Source: Saprospirales bacterium (GTDB lineage Bacteria; Bacteroidota; Bacteroidia; Chitinophagales; Saprospiraceae). Taken from it: a stretch of 46,127 bases of DNA. The translations under genes and the position numbers were made by a program. Under the pieces are notes generated by a model. The model was not told where the DNA came from. It worked only from the letters and a program-made list of their open reading frames with translations, and ran no database searches. Positions 26,908-34,245 of this stretch are shown here, piece by piece; the first letter of the stretch is position 1; each line of letters begins with the position of its first letter. The stretch covers positions 1-46,127 of the forward strand of contig REEO01000033.1 in NCBI GenBank assembly GCA_007695035.1, written 5' to 3'.

Positions 26908-27465
26908 TTAAAAACGGCCCCTGAGTTTCGGAAGTGCATGCATTAGCGCCCTGGCCTTTGTAAATGGAGGCTGCTCGGGAATCAAGAGGATTTGTGCAAA
27001 AAGGGGCAGGTCCAAATCCCTGAGGGTCCTCCTGGTCAAAAGGTCGGTCTGCTCCACCACAATGTACAATTCCTTCTGCTGAGAAGGGTAATCTATCGCT
27101 TCAATCTTATCTATCGTGGCTTTTATGACATCCCCCTCGTTCTTCAGAGGCAAAACAATACTTACAAGAGGCAAGTCTGTCGGAAGATTCAGGTCGGATA
27201 TCTCAGAAGTATTTTTGATAGAGGATCCCAATACATTGGAAAGCCGGAATACCAGCAGGAACAGATAGTTAAAAAATCCCAGGGTGAATACCAACAATCC
27301 GAAACTCAAAGGGTACATAACTGCTGTCACCACTACAGCCACCAACAAGCCTAACAACACGTAACGGAACGGCCATCTGATCTTGTGGTACGAAGAAAGC
27401 GATTTCAGCTTCTTACGAGCTTCCACCGCAATACCATCCTCCCTAATGGTAGAATGCGGATTCAT
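26908..27465 (-). CDS. Family 2 glycosyltransferase, N-terminal half (split gene)
   Basis: 185 residues: a cytoplasmic N-terminus, two membrane segments (~30-50 and ~52-72), and the first half of the GT-A domain, beginning at LPLVSIVLPLKNEGDVIKATI and continuing through YPSQQKELYIVVEQTDLLT. The frame ends at TAA right after ...ALPKLRGRF, just before the expected DxD-type motif, which is found one frame over. Together the two halves would make a ~479-residue inner-membrane enzyme transferring a sugar from a nucleotide donor. A TAnnTTTG box on the minus strand (27504-27497, TACATTTG) lies about 30 nt before the start. As it stands the encoded half-protein lacks donor and acceptor motifs and would be inactive. 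Confidence 0.85.
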   Translation of the reverse strand: MNPHSTIREDGIAVEARKKLKSLSSYHKIRWPFRYVLLGLLVAVVVTAVMYPLSFGLLVFTLGFFNYLFLLVFRLSNVLGSSIKNTSEISDLNLPTDLPLVSIVLPLKNEGDVIKATIDKIEAIDYPSQQKELYIVVEQTDLLTRRTLRDLDLPLFAQILLIPEQPPFTKARALMHALPKLRGRF

Positions 27466-27496
27466 TTGTTATGTTTTGGACAACTATAATTCTTTC

Positions 27497-27504
27497 CAAA
27501 TGTA
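27497..27504 (-). promoter_or_regulatory. -7 box for the glycosyltransferase/adhesin operon
   Basis: On the minus strand this reads TACATTTG, an exact TAnnTTTG match, 32 nt upstream of the glycosyltransferase start. No convincing -33 element is seen at the expected distance. Confidence 0.4.
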
Positions 27505-27739
27505 CAACAATTATTCCAAATAATAAACCGTGGAGATAAAAGCAATGGGTAACAAACAGATAATTTCCTTTGCAGAACTCAATCAGTTCGTAAGATTGGT
27601 TTACTTCGGTGGGTAATGTGTCGTGGTTATTATTGAGTGGGGGTATGCCCGAGGTAATTGGGGGCTGATAAAGGGGCTTGATTTCTGTAGATAACGGTTG
27701 AAAAGTGTACCAGCTAAGGGAAAAATTGATCCGGTGATG

Positions 27740-28596
27740 TCAATCAAATAACTCATTGAGAAAAGCTTTCAGGTCAATGATTATAGAAGGGGCCTCAATA
27801 TTAAAGGTTCTAGGCAATTCATGCTTCAACCTCTTGTCCCAGGTGATTTAAACTTGTTTGATACGCCTGGGTTGGAAGAAATCATCACTGTTGGTGAAGG
27901 ATACATTTTTGTGCGCACATTTTTTCAGGAATGCGTTTTTTACATCTTGCCAGTTGATATGGTCTATATTTTCCATGATATACCATATATCAAAGTAATC
28001 GCGAGCTTCACCCCGGTTGCGTTGAATAAGAGCACGCAATTTTTCAGCCAATTTTTCATGAACATCGTAACATGGAATGGAAGATTGAATTAATTCAACA
28101 TCACTGTAAAAGTGGAATATCCTTCGCGTATTTTGATCAAATAAAACCTGCTCATTGAACCGAAATTCGCACCCTATTTTGATATGGCAGTGTTTGCCGA
28201 AAACCGGCAGCCTGTTGCGCTCGTGGTTTGCTCCCCAAAAGCAAACTTCAACATCCCATCCTACCGGCCTGTCATTAAATCTAACTGGTTTGAATGATAA
28301 AATTCTAAAAGCTATACCACTTATTTCTGTCACCTGATCACAGACTTGCTGAATGTGTTTCCGCTTGAGTTCAAATTCTGGGTTTACAATTGTTGTATCA
28401 ATATCCTCCGAGAATCTGTAATTTTCAAAGTAGCACTTTTTCAAACAAGTTCCGCCATTAAAAAGACAGTTGTCCTGAGCCCACTTTTGACTAAAGAAGC
28501 CATTGAAAAATCACCCAACACAAAATCCTTGTCAATTGTGTTTCCCGGGAGTTGAAGTTTTTCGGCAATTTCTCTTAATTCTCTCTGTAAAATCAT
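27740..28596 (-). pseudogene. AbiEii-type nucleotidyltransferase toxin, broken
   Basis: Reconstructed from ATG 28596 to TGA 27740 the gene would encode ~285 residues of a type IV toxin-antitoxin nucleotidyltransferase. The N-terminal part IAEKLQLPGNTIDKDFVLG is in the start frame; the family motifs NGGTCLKK and RFSEDID are in the next frame, so a one-base loss is needed at a T5 run near 28506-28510. A second lesion is an in-frame TAA at 27848-27850: translation past it gives ITWDKRLKHELP and NELFD, the expected C-terminus. The nucleotide-binding motifs themselves are intact. The start codon overlaps the stop of the preceding antitoxin relic (TGATG), as in an intact abiE operon. The longest single open frame is 27848-28444. 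The gene is almost certainly non-functional. Confidence 0.85.
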
Positions 28597-29300
28597 CAAC
28601 TTGTTTTTTCACTCATCGACAAGATGTCTTCTTCCGGCACATTGATACGCAATCGCCACCTCGAATTAAAATGCCCGGTATCATCTTCCTGAGGGTCAAT
28701 CAGATTGTACTTTTCATTCACTTTTTTTTGAGCAAACCGGATAAAAGTTGTCATATTCTCTTTTTCAAACAAATCAATCGAAAACCCCACTCTAAATCAT
28801 CGCATTGCTTTTGACCGAGTTAGCCGCTTCGGTGAGTTTGGTACTGCTGATTTTTGCTTTGTTGAACGAATGCAGCAATTCTTCATAACCACCACTGTAT
28901 TGAGGCAGATGAAAACAGTCCGCAATGGATTTTTCCATATCAGTCATGCGAAATTTGTGATTACCGTATCCCTGATTAATAAGCCCCATCATTTTTTGTC
29001 GCTGAATTTTGACAAACTGGTAGCGTACCCCAAAAATAGAGTTGTGCTTTTTTTATGATGGTTTGAACAAAAACGGTATTGGGAAATTGCTCTGTCAAAC
29101 CGTGTAAGTTTAAAGCCGTCCAATAGGTTACGACTACATCTTCTAGCAGATAATTGTTCATGACGCATTCGTCCCGGAAATTATGCCGACAGTATTTGCC
29201 TCTTTCGATGCGATGAAAAAGAAATAAATTCCTGCTAATTAACCTACAAAGCAGGCTTCACTTCACACTGGCTTCTTCGACCACTTCTCAAATAGACTTT
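28596..29300 (-). pseudogene. AbiEi-type antitoxin, multiply broken
   Basis: Fragments in three frames read in order as one AbiEi/DUF6088-like antitoxin: RIERGKYCRHNFRDE and YWTALNLHGLTEQFPN (to ~29050), IFGVRYQFVKIQ and MTDMEKSIADCFHLPQYSGGYEELL (28992-28800), and DLFEKENMTTFIRFA through FNSRWRLRINV (28790-28596). Lesions seen: one extra A in an A7 run at ~29044-29050, a TAG stop plus a two-base loss near 28792-28797, and further stops in the N-terminal winged-helix part upstream of ~29250, where the 5' boundary is uncertain. In intact systems this protein represses its operon and neutralises the toxin. The partner toxin downstream is also broken. Confidence 0.8.
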
Positions 29301-29445
29301 CCTAAATTGTTGTTTGGAAACAACCAAATCAGGTGAAAAATGCTTTCCGGGGAGAACAAAATGGCCAATTCCGGATAATACGATTAATTCCGACAAGCAA
29401 TACCGTAAGAGTTTTGAGGCCACTCCCCATTCCCAATCAAAATCC

Positions 29446-29453
29446 TATATTTG
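29446..29453 (+). promoter_or_regulatory. -7 box for the small membrane protein/symporter operon
   Basis: TATATTTG is an exact TAnnTTTG match. The ATG at 29462 is only 9 nt downstream, so the message would be nearly leaderless. Confidence 0.45.
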
Positions 29454-29461
29454 CCTTACTT

Positions 29462-29680
29462 ATGAACAGAAAAAGGCGATCCAGATTGATTTTCGGGATT
29501 GTGATGGGACTCATCACCGTTTTTCTGCTATGGCCGGGCTACCTGCTTTTCAGTTCCATGGAGCCGTTTATCCTGGGTGTGCCGCTGTCCTTTGCATGGG
29601 TTATATTCTGTACCCTGGTTGGCTTTGCTGCCTTGCTCGCACTTTACCTTTCCGACAGAACTTCCAAAAAAGAGTGTTAG
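29462..29680 (+). CDS. Small two-helix membrane protein preceding a Na+/solute symporter (DUF3311-like)
   Basis: A 72-residue protein with a basic N-terminus (MNRKRRSR), two membrane segments (~9-31 and ~38-63) and a basic tail (SDRTSKKEC). The frame is open further upstream, but the -7 box at 29446-29453 and the start of hydrophobic sequence point to the ATG at 29462. Its stop abuts the ATG of the symporter gene with no gap. Short two-helix proteins of this type (DUF3311 and relatives) often precede SSS-family symporters and may be accessory subunits; the role is not established. Confidence 0.75.
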   Translation: MNRKRRSRLIFGIVMGLITVFLLWPGYLLFSSMEPFILGVPLSFAWVIFCTLVGFAALLALYLSDRTSKKEC

Positions 29681-31150
29681 ATGGAAACAGGAACAGTCAT
29701 TCTTTTGGTGGTAGGATTGTACTTGCTGGCCTCTCTTTTGACCGGGATAATTCCCTCATTGCGTATTTCGAAAAGCGTGAGTGGCTATGTAGCAGGGGAC
29801 AGGAGCATGAATGTCTTTATACTCTACTTTGTCTTTGGAGCTTCCATTTTCTCGTCCGTTGCATTTTTGGGTGCACCCGGTTGGGCCTACAGTCGGGGAG
29901 CTGCTGCTTTCTACCTCATCGCATACGGGGTGATTGGAATCGTGCCACTCTACTTTTTTGGACCGCGCACCTGGAGATTGGGTAAGAAGTACGGCTACGT
30001 CACTCAGGCAGAGTTGCTGTCCGATAGATTCAGCAGCAAATTCCTGTCGGTCATGCTGGCCGTTTTGAGTGTGGCGGCATTCATTCCCTATCTCACCCTC
30101 CAAATGATCGGTGCGGGATACGTTTTGAATGTAATCAGTGAGGGGCTCATCCCATTTTGGTTGGGGGCGGCCATCACGTATTTTGTGGTATTGGTCTATG
30201 TTTATTTCAGCGGAGTGATGGGCGTGGGTTGGTCCAATGCCTTTCAGGGGATGTTTATGCTGCTGATGGCATGGTTTCTGGGGATTTATCTGCCCAATAT
30301 ACTCCACGGAGGTATAGGGGAAATGTTTCAATCCATAGCCGATGCGGGAAAAGAAGATATGCTGACAGCACCCGGACTGGATGCAGAAGGTGAACCCTGG
30401 TCCTGGTCCGCTTACAGCTCTGCGGTTCTGATTTCGGCCGTGGGATTTTCCATGTGGCCTCACCTGTTTATGCGGTCCTACGCAGCCATTTCAACGGATA
30501 GCCTTAAACTGAGTGTGGTACTCTACCCCACCTTTCTGCTTTTTCTGATACCCATTCTATTCATCGGATTTTCAGCAGTTACCGCCTATCCCGGTGTGGA
30601 GCAGGCCGACTCCATACTTCCCCATGTACTTATGCAATTGGAATTGCCCGCGATAATTGTGGGTTTATTTTGCGCCGGTGCCCTTGCGGCATCCATGTCC
30701 TCGGGAGATGCCATTCTCCACTCGGCGGGCTCCATTTGGGTGCGAGATGGAATTAAGCCCTTTTACGGAAAAAAACTAGGAGACAAAACCGAGCGGTTGC
30801 TCATCCAAATATCGGTTTTGGTAATTGGATTGACCGCCTATCTGTTTGCCGTGGTAATCGATTACTCTATCGTGGGTTTGCTATTGGCCGCTTACGGAGG
30901 AGTGGCTCAGATATTTCCTGTCGTATTTGCCATGTTCTACTGGAAAAGAGCTACCAAAGCCGGTGCCCTTACCGGTCTCTTTGGAGGAATTGTCGTGAAT
31001 ACATTTTTCCTCCTCTTGCCGGAATTAAAGCCAATAGATATGCATGAGGGAATTTACGGACTTATCGTAAACCTGATTTTGATAACCTCCGTTAGTCTGC
31101 TCACTCCACGCGATCCGGAGGAAAAGGTATCCAAATTTACGGAAGGTTAG
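29681..31150 (+). CDS. Sodium:solute symporter family (SSS) transporter
   Basis: 489 residues with about 13 predicted membrane segments covering almost the whole length, starting with the N-terminal helix TVILLVVGLYLLASLLTGI. SSS hallmarks include the GAPGWAYSRGAAAFYLIAYG region (helix 3 area), the unwound helix-2 type segment near SIFSSVAFLG, and GALAASMSSGDAILHSAGSIWVRD (residues ~330-352), typical of the family's helix-8 Na+-site region. It would use the sodium gradient to import a small organic solute such as an amino acid, sugar or carboxylate; the substrate cannot be read. It follows the small two-helix protein with no gap, so the two are co-translated. Confidence 0.92.
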   Translation: METGTVILLVVGLYLLASLLTGIIPSLRISKSVSGYVAGDRSMNVFILYFVFGASIFSSVAFLGAPGWAYSRGAAAFYLIAYGVIGIVPLYFFGPRTWRLGKKYGYVTQAELLSDRFSSKFLSVMLAVLSVAAFIPYLTLQMIGAGYVLNVISEGLIPFWLGAAITYFVVLVYVYFSGVMGVGWSNAFQGMFMLLMAWFLGIYLPNILHGGIGEMFQSIADAGKEDMLTAPGLDAEGEPWSWSAYSSAVLISAVGFSMWPHLFMRSYAAISTDSLKLSVVLYPTFLLFLIPILFIGFSAVTAYPGVEQADSILPHVLMQLELPAIIVGLFCAGALAASMSSGDAILHSAGSIWVRDGIKPFYGKKLGDKTERLLIQISVLVIGLTAYLFAVVIDYSIVGLLLAAYGGVAQIFPVVFAMFYWKRATKAGALTGLFGGIVVNTFFLLLPELKPIDMHEGIYGLIVNLILITSVSLLTPRDPEEKVSKFTEG

Positions 31151-31274
31151 ATTTTAGCTGTTTACCACAGCACCGGAAATAAATCAATCTCCCGGCACCA
31201 ACATTTGAAAGCATGCAGGTCCTCTTTTACCGCTAATTATCCCCTTAAAATGACCAATTGAAAGCCGATATCGT

Positions 31275-31282
31275 TATATTTG
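31275..31282 (+). promoter_or_regulatory. -7 box upstream of the CysQ/glycosyltransferase operon
   Basis: TATATTTG is an exact TAnnTTTG match, 83 nt before the ATG at 31365. No -33 element at canonical distance is evident. Confidence 0.4.
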
Positions 31283-31364
31283 CATATCGGGTGGTTTTTT
31301 ATACAAAGCACAACCGGTACCTAATTCATAAAAGATCCGGGGTTTCATCAAAATTGTACAACCC

Positions 31365-32168
31365 ATGACTGCAATCGGTAGAGAAATGAAGGAATTGATT
31401 CCCGAACTCAGTGAACTCTGTAGGGAGGTCATGGAGGAGGTAATAAAAATTTACGATGAGGGCGGGAAACTAAAGGTGAATCGAAAAACAGATGGCAGCC
31501 CGGTCACCAATGCAGATATGATCGCCAATGAAATCATAGTCAACGGATTGAAAAAAATCACGCCCGGCATTCCCATTATTTCAGAAGAAATGCCCCTGCC
31601 TGAATACAGGGACCGAAAAAATTCGGACTATCTCTGGATGGTGGATCCCATTGACGGAACCTATGGTTTGATAGAGCGATCCGGGGATTTTACAATAAAT
31701 CTGGCACTGATAAAAGATCATGCTCCCGTCATCGGAATGGTGGGAGTGCCCGTGAGCGGAGAAATTTACAGTGCAGTTGCAGGAGGGGGGGCGCAGGTTG
31801 AAAAGAACGGTCACCGCAGCCATTTAGAAGCCAACATTTTTTCAAAAAAAGATCGGGGACTGCGCTTTATTTGTTCGCCTAATCAGGAGATGGAAAAACT
31901 CACCAACTACTTTGAAAAATTCGACCAACCCAGGCTGAAATACCGAAGCGGAACCATCAAATTTTTGTTGGTAGCTTCAGGGCAGGCGGACATCTACCCC
32001 AGTATCAGACGCATAAATGAATGGGATACCGCAGCGGGCCAACTCATTATCGAGGAGGCCGGCGGGGTGGTTCTTCGGGCAGATAACGACCAACCCCTCA
32101 AGTACAACAAACCGGACTTGCGCAATCCTCCATTCATTGCCTACGGAGATATAAAGGATTTTCCATGA
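31365..32168 (+). CDS. cysQ: 3'(2'),5'-bisphosphate nucleotidase CysQ
   Basis: A member of the inositol-monophosphatase superfamily that removes the 3'-phosphate of PAP(S), the toxic by-product of sulfate assimilation, in the cytoplasm. The 267-residue length fits. Metal-binding motifs are present in order: D of DGSPVTNADMIAN (near 45-55), SEEMP (~74), DPIDGT (~96-101) and EWDTAAG (~222-228). All are intact. A second in-frame ATG seven codons in (31386) is possible. The stop codon overlaps the start of the next gene (ATGA), a glycosyltransferase, so they are translationally coupled; no sulfate-assimilation genes are adjacent. Confidence 0.93.
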   Translation: MTAIGREMKELIPELSELCREVMEEVIKIYDEGGKLKVNRKTDGSPVTNADMIANEIIVNGLKKITPGIPIISEEMPLPEYRDRKNSDYLWMVDPIDGTYGLIERSGDFTINLALIKDHAPVIGMVGVPVSGEIYSAVAGGGAQVEKNGHRSHLEANIFSKKDRGLRFICSPNQEMEKLTNYFEKFDQPRLKYRSGTIKFLLVASGQADIYPSIRRINEWDTAAGQLIIEEAGGVVLRADNDQPLKYNKPDLRNPPFIAYGDIKDFP

Positions 32169-33280
32169 CCGCCCGACCGCGTATTCTGCACCTCTCCACA
32201 GCAAGAAGTTGGCGCGGGGGTGAAAACCAATTGCGTATCCTCTACCGGGAACTCGAAGCCCGGGGATTTAAACAGCGCCTGATGATGCCCGCAGGTCCCG
32301 CTCTTTTCCGAATTAAAAAAGAAGGTGTAAATGTAAGGCAGTTGACCTCCAAAAACCCCTGGTTGCTGATTGATGCCTTTCGTGTCGGGCGCATTTGCAA
32401 AAAAGAGGGGATCGACATTATTCACGCCCACGATGCCAAAGCCCACAGTCTGGGCGCTCTAGCTGCGGAAATTTTCGGAGCAGGCGCCGGCCTGGTTGTT
32501 CATCGGAGAGTTGACAACCCCATCCGACAAAATTTTTTAAGCCGCTGGAAGTACCACTGTAAATCAGTTCGCGCGCTAATATGCGTCTCGGATCACATCC
32601 GAAAGGTTGTTGAAAAACACACCCACATCGACCCCCACAAAATGCACACCGTATATTCCGCGGTAGGCTCGGAGGATCCGAAAAAAGAACACCCCACAGA
32701 CCTGAGAAAACAAATCGGAATAAATCCAAAGACCATACTGGTGGGCAACCTCTCCGCCCTGGCCGAACACAAAGACCCCCTCAATTTTATTAAAACAGCA
32801 TCGCGCATACTTGAGAAAAGGGAGGATATACGCTTTGTCTGGGTTGGAGGAGACGATGGGATGGAAGATATCTGCAGGGAGCGCATAGCAGAAAAAAAGC
32901 TGCAGGACAAGATTCACTTGATTGGCTTTGTAGAAAATGCCGCTGCTCTCATCTCCCAACTGGACGTATTTTTATTCACCAGCAAAACGGAGGGTCTCGG
33001 TTCGGTGCTTTTGGAAGCCATGCGGCGAAAAGTTCCCATTGTATCCACCGATGCAGGAGGACCTTCAGAAATCATTTCCCATCGGGAAACAGGTTGGTTG
33101 GCGGAGGTGAAAAATCCCGGGCAACTGGCAGAGGGAGTCCTTTTTTTTCTTGAAAATGCTGACCAGGCCAGGGAAGTAACAACCAGGGCTAACAAACAGA
33201 TCGAGTCCCGCTTTTCACCCTCTGAAATGGCAAGGCAGGTTGTTGAGATTTACAAAAAAATACATCTCAAAACCAATTAA
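32165..33280 (+). CDS. Family 4 glycosyltransferase
   Basis: 371 residues with a GT-B fold. The N-terminal Rossmann domain begins STARSWRGGENQLRILYREL, the glycine-rich acceptor-side loop of GT4 enzymes. The C-terminal donor domain shows LVGNLSALAEHKDPLNFIK (~190), a VWVGGDDG strand, and the E-x7-E-type motif SKTEGLGSVLLEAMRRKVPIVSTDAGGPSEI (~275-305). There is no signal peptide or membrane helix, so it is cytosolic or peripheral. It probably transfers a hexose to a lipid carrier or glycan during lipopolysaccharide or exopolysaccharide assembly, but the acceptor is unknown. It overlaps cysQ by 4 nt, an unusual pairing. No other polysaccharide genes flank it. Confidence 0.92.
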   Translation: MTARPRILHLSTARSWRGGENQLRILYRELEARGFKQRLMMPAGPALFRIKKEGVNVRQLTSKNPWLLIDAFRVGRICKKEGIDIIHAHDAKAHSLGALAAEIFGAGAGLVVHRRVDNPIRQNFLSRWKYHCKSVRALICVSDHIRKVVEKHTHIDPHKMHTVYSAVGSEDPKKEHPTDLRKQIGINPKTILVGNLSALAEHKDPLNFIKTASRILEKREDIRFVWVGGDDGMEDICRERIAEKKLQDKIHLIGFVENAAALISQLDVFLFTSKTEGLGSVLLEAMRRKVPIVSTDAGGPSEIISHRETGWLAEVKNPGQLAEGVLFFLENADQAREVTTRANKQIESRFSPSEMARQVVEIYKKIHLKTN

Positions 33281-33288
33281 CCCGACCA

Positions 33289-33300
33289 AATCTTAAGATT
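33289..33300. repeat. Perfect 12-bp palindrome
   Basis: AATCTTAAGATT is fully self-complementary and lies 74 nt upstream of the alpha/beta hydrolase gene. It could be an operator half-site pair or chance in AT-rich sequence. Confidence 0.3.
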
Positions 33301-33373
33301 AGCCCACTTAATCTCCACAAACACAACCACAGAACATTAAGGTTGTTAGTTGAGGTAGAAACACAAGTATTGG

Positions 33374-34144
33374 ATGGAGAGTAAAATCAATTATAAGGTT
33401 TTCGGTGAAGGGGAGCCTGTGATAATCATGCACGGCTTGCTCGGCATGTTGGACAACTGGCAGACCTTTGCCAAAAAGCTGGGTCAATCCCACATGGTTT
33501 ACACCCTGGACCTTCGCAACCACGGCAGGTCCTTTCACCACGGAGAGATGGATTACCCCATTATGGCGGAGGACCTCAGGCAGTTTATGGAAGATCATCA
33601 CATGTTCAGAGCCAATATACTGGGACATTCCATGGGGGGCAAGGTGGCGATGGAATTTGCCCTTCAAAATCCCGATATGGTCAACAAATTGATGGTGGCC
33701 GACATCAGCCCCGCGAAGTATCCGGGAGGTCACGAACACATACTGGATGCCATGCATACAGCGAATCTTGAATCGGCCGAAGACCGTGATGAGATACTGA
33801 AACATCTGATGAATGCCATTGAAGACGAGGGAATTGTGCTTTTTTTAATGAAAAACCTAAGCAGAAATAAGGGCGGTGGCTTCAGGTGGAAAGCAAATCT
33901 GGAAGCGATAAGTGACAACTACCAAAATATACTTGACGAGGTCAACAGTTTTGATTACTTCGATGCGCCCACACTTTTTATAAAAGGCGGACAATCCAAA
34001 TACCTCAGCGACCCTTACATCGACCCGGTTAAAGACCTTTTTAGCAGATCGCAGATACGCGAAATTCCAGACGCGGGACACTGGGTACACGCCGATGCGC
34101 CTTCCGAAACCATGCGGCTTGTCAAAGAATTTTTGGATCGATAA
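33374..34144 (+). CDS. Alpha/beta-fold hydrolase (YbfF-like esterase)
   Basis: 256 residues, no signal peptide, so cytoplasmic. The alpha/beta hydrolase pattern is complete: oxyanion-hole HGLLGMLDNW (~20-30), LDLRNHGRS (~52), the nucleophile elbow GHSMGG with S86, the post-nucleophile strand KLMVADISPAKYP, a helical cap, the acid in the FIKGGQSKYLSD region, and the catalytic histidine in GHWVHAD (H236). The DISPAKYP segment and length are like E. coli YbfF and other small acyl-ester hydrolases. The natural substrate is unknown. It has about 90 nt of its own upstream region and is followed by ~100 nt before the S41 protease gene. Confidence 0.9.
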   Translation: MESKINYKVFGEGEPVIIMHGLLGMLDNWQTFAKKLGQSHMVYTLDLRNHGRSFHHGEMDYPIMAEDLRQFMEDHHMFRANILGHSMGGKVAMEFALQNPDMVNKLMVADISPAKYPGGHEHILDAMHTANLESAEDRDEILKHLMNAIEDEGIVLFLMKNLSRNKGGGFRWKANLEAISDNYQNILDEVNSFDYFDAPTLFIKGGQSKYLSDPYIDPVKDLFSRSQIREIPDAGHWVHADAPSETMRLVKEFLDR

Positions 34145-34245
34145 TCACAGGCGCGGATTTGAACCGGACGGACAATACCGTAGCCTGAAAAATAGTTATT
34201 CCCTACAATAGCTCAAAGAGAATGCCTGTTCCGGCAAAGGTGTAA

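Noticed and set aside
28500-29050. Sequencing error as the sole cause of the AbiE frameshifts
   Set aside because: Some lesions are homopolymer changes, but the in-frame TAA in the toxin and the two-base loss with a TAG in the antitoxin are not of that kind.
29756-30463. 235-codon open frame antisense to the symporter
   Set aside because: Antisense shadow of a membrane protein gene; the translation is rich in H, Q, P and C, typical of reversed hydrophobic codons.
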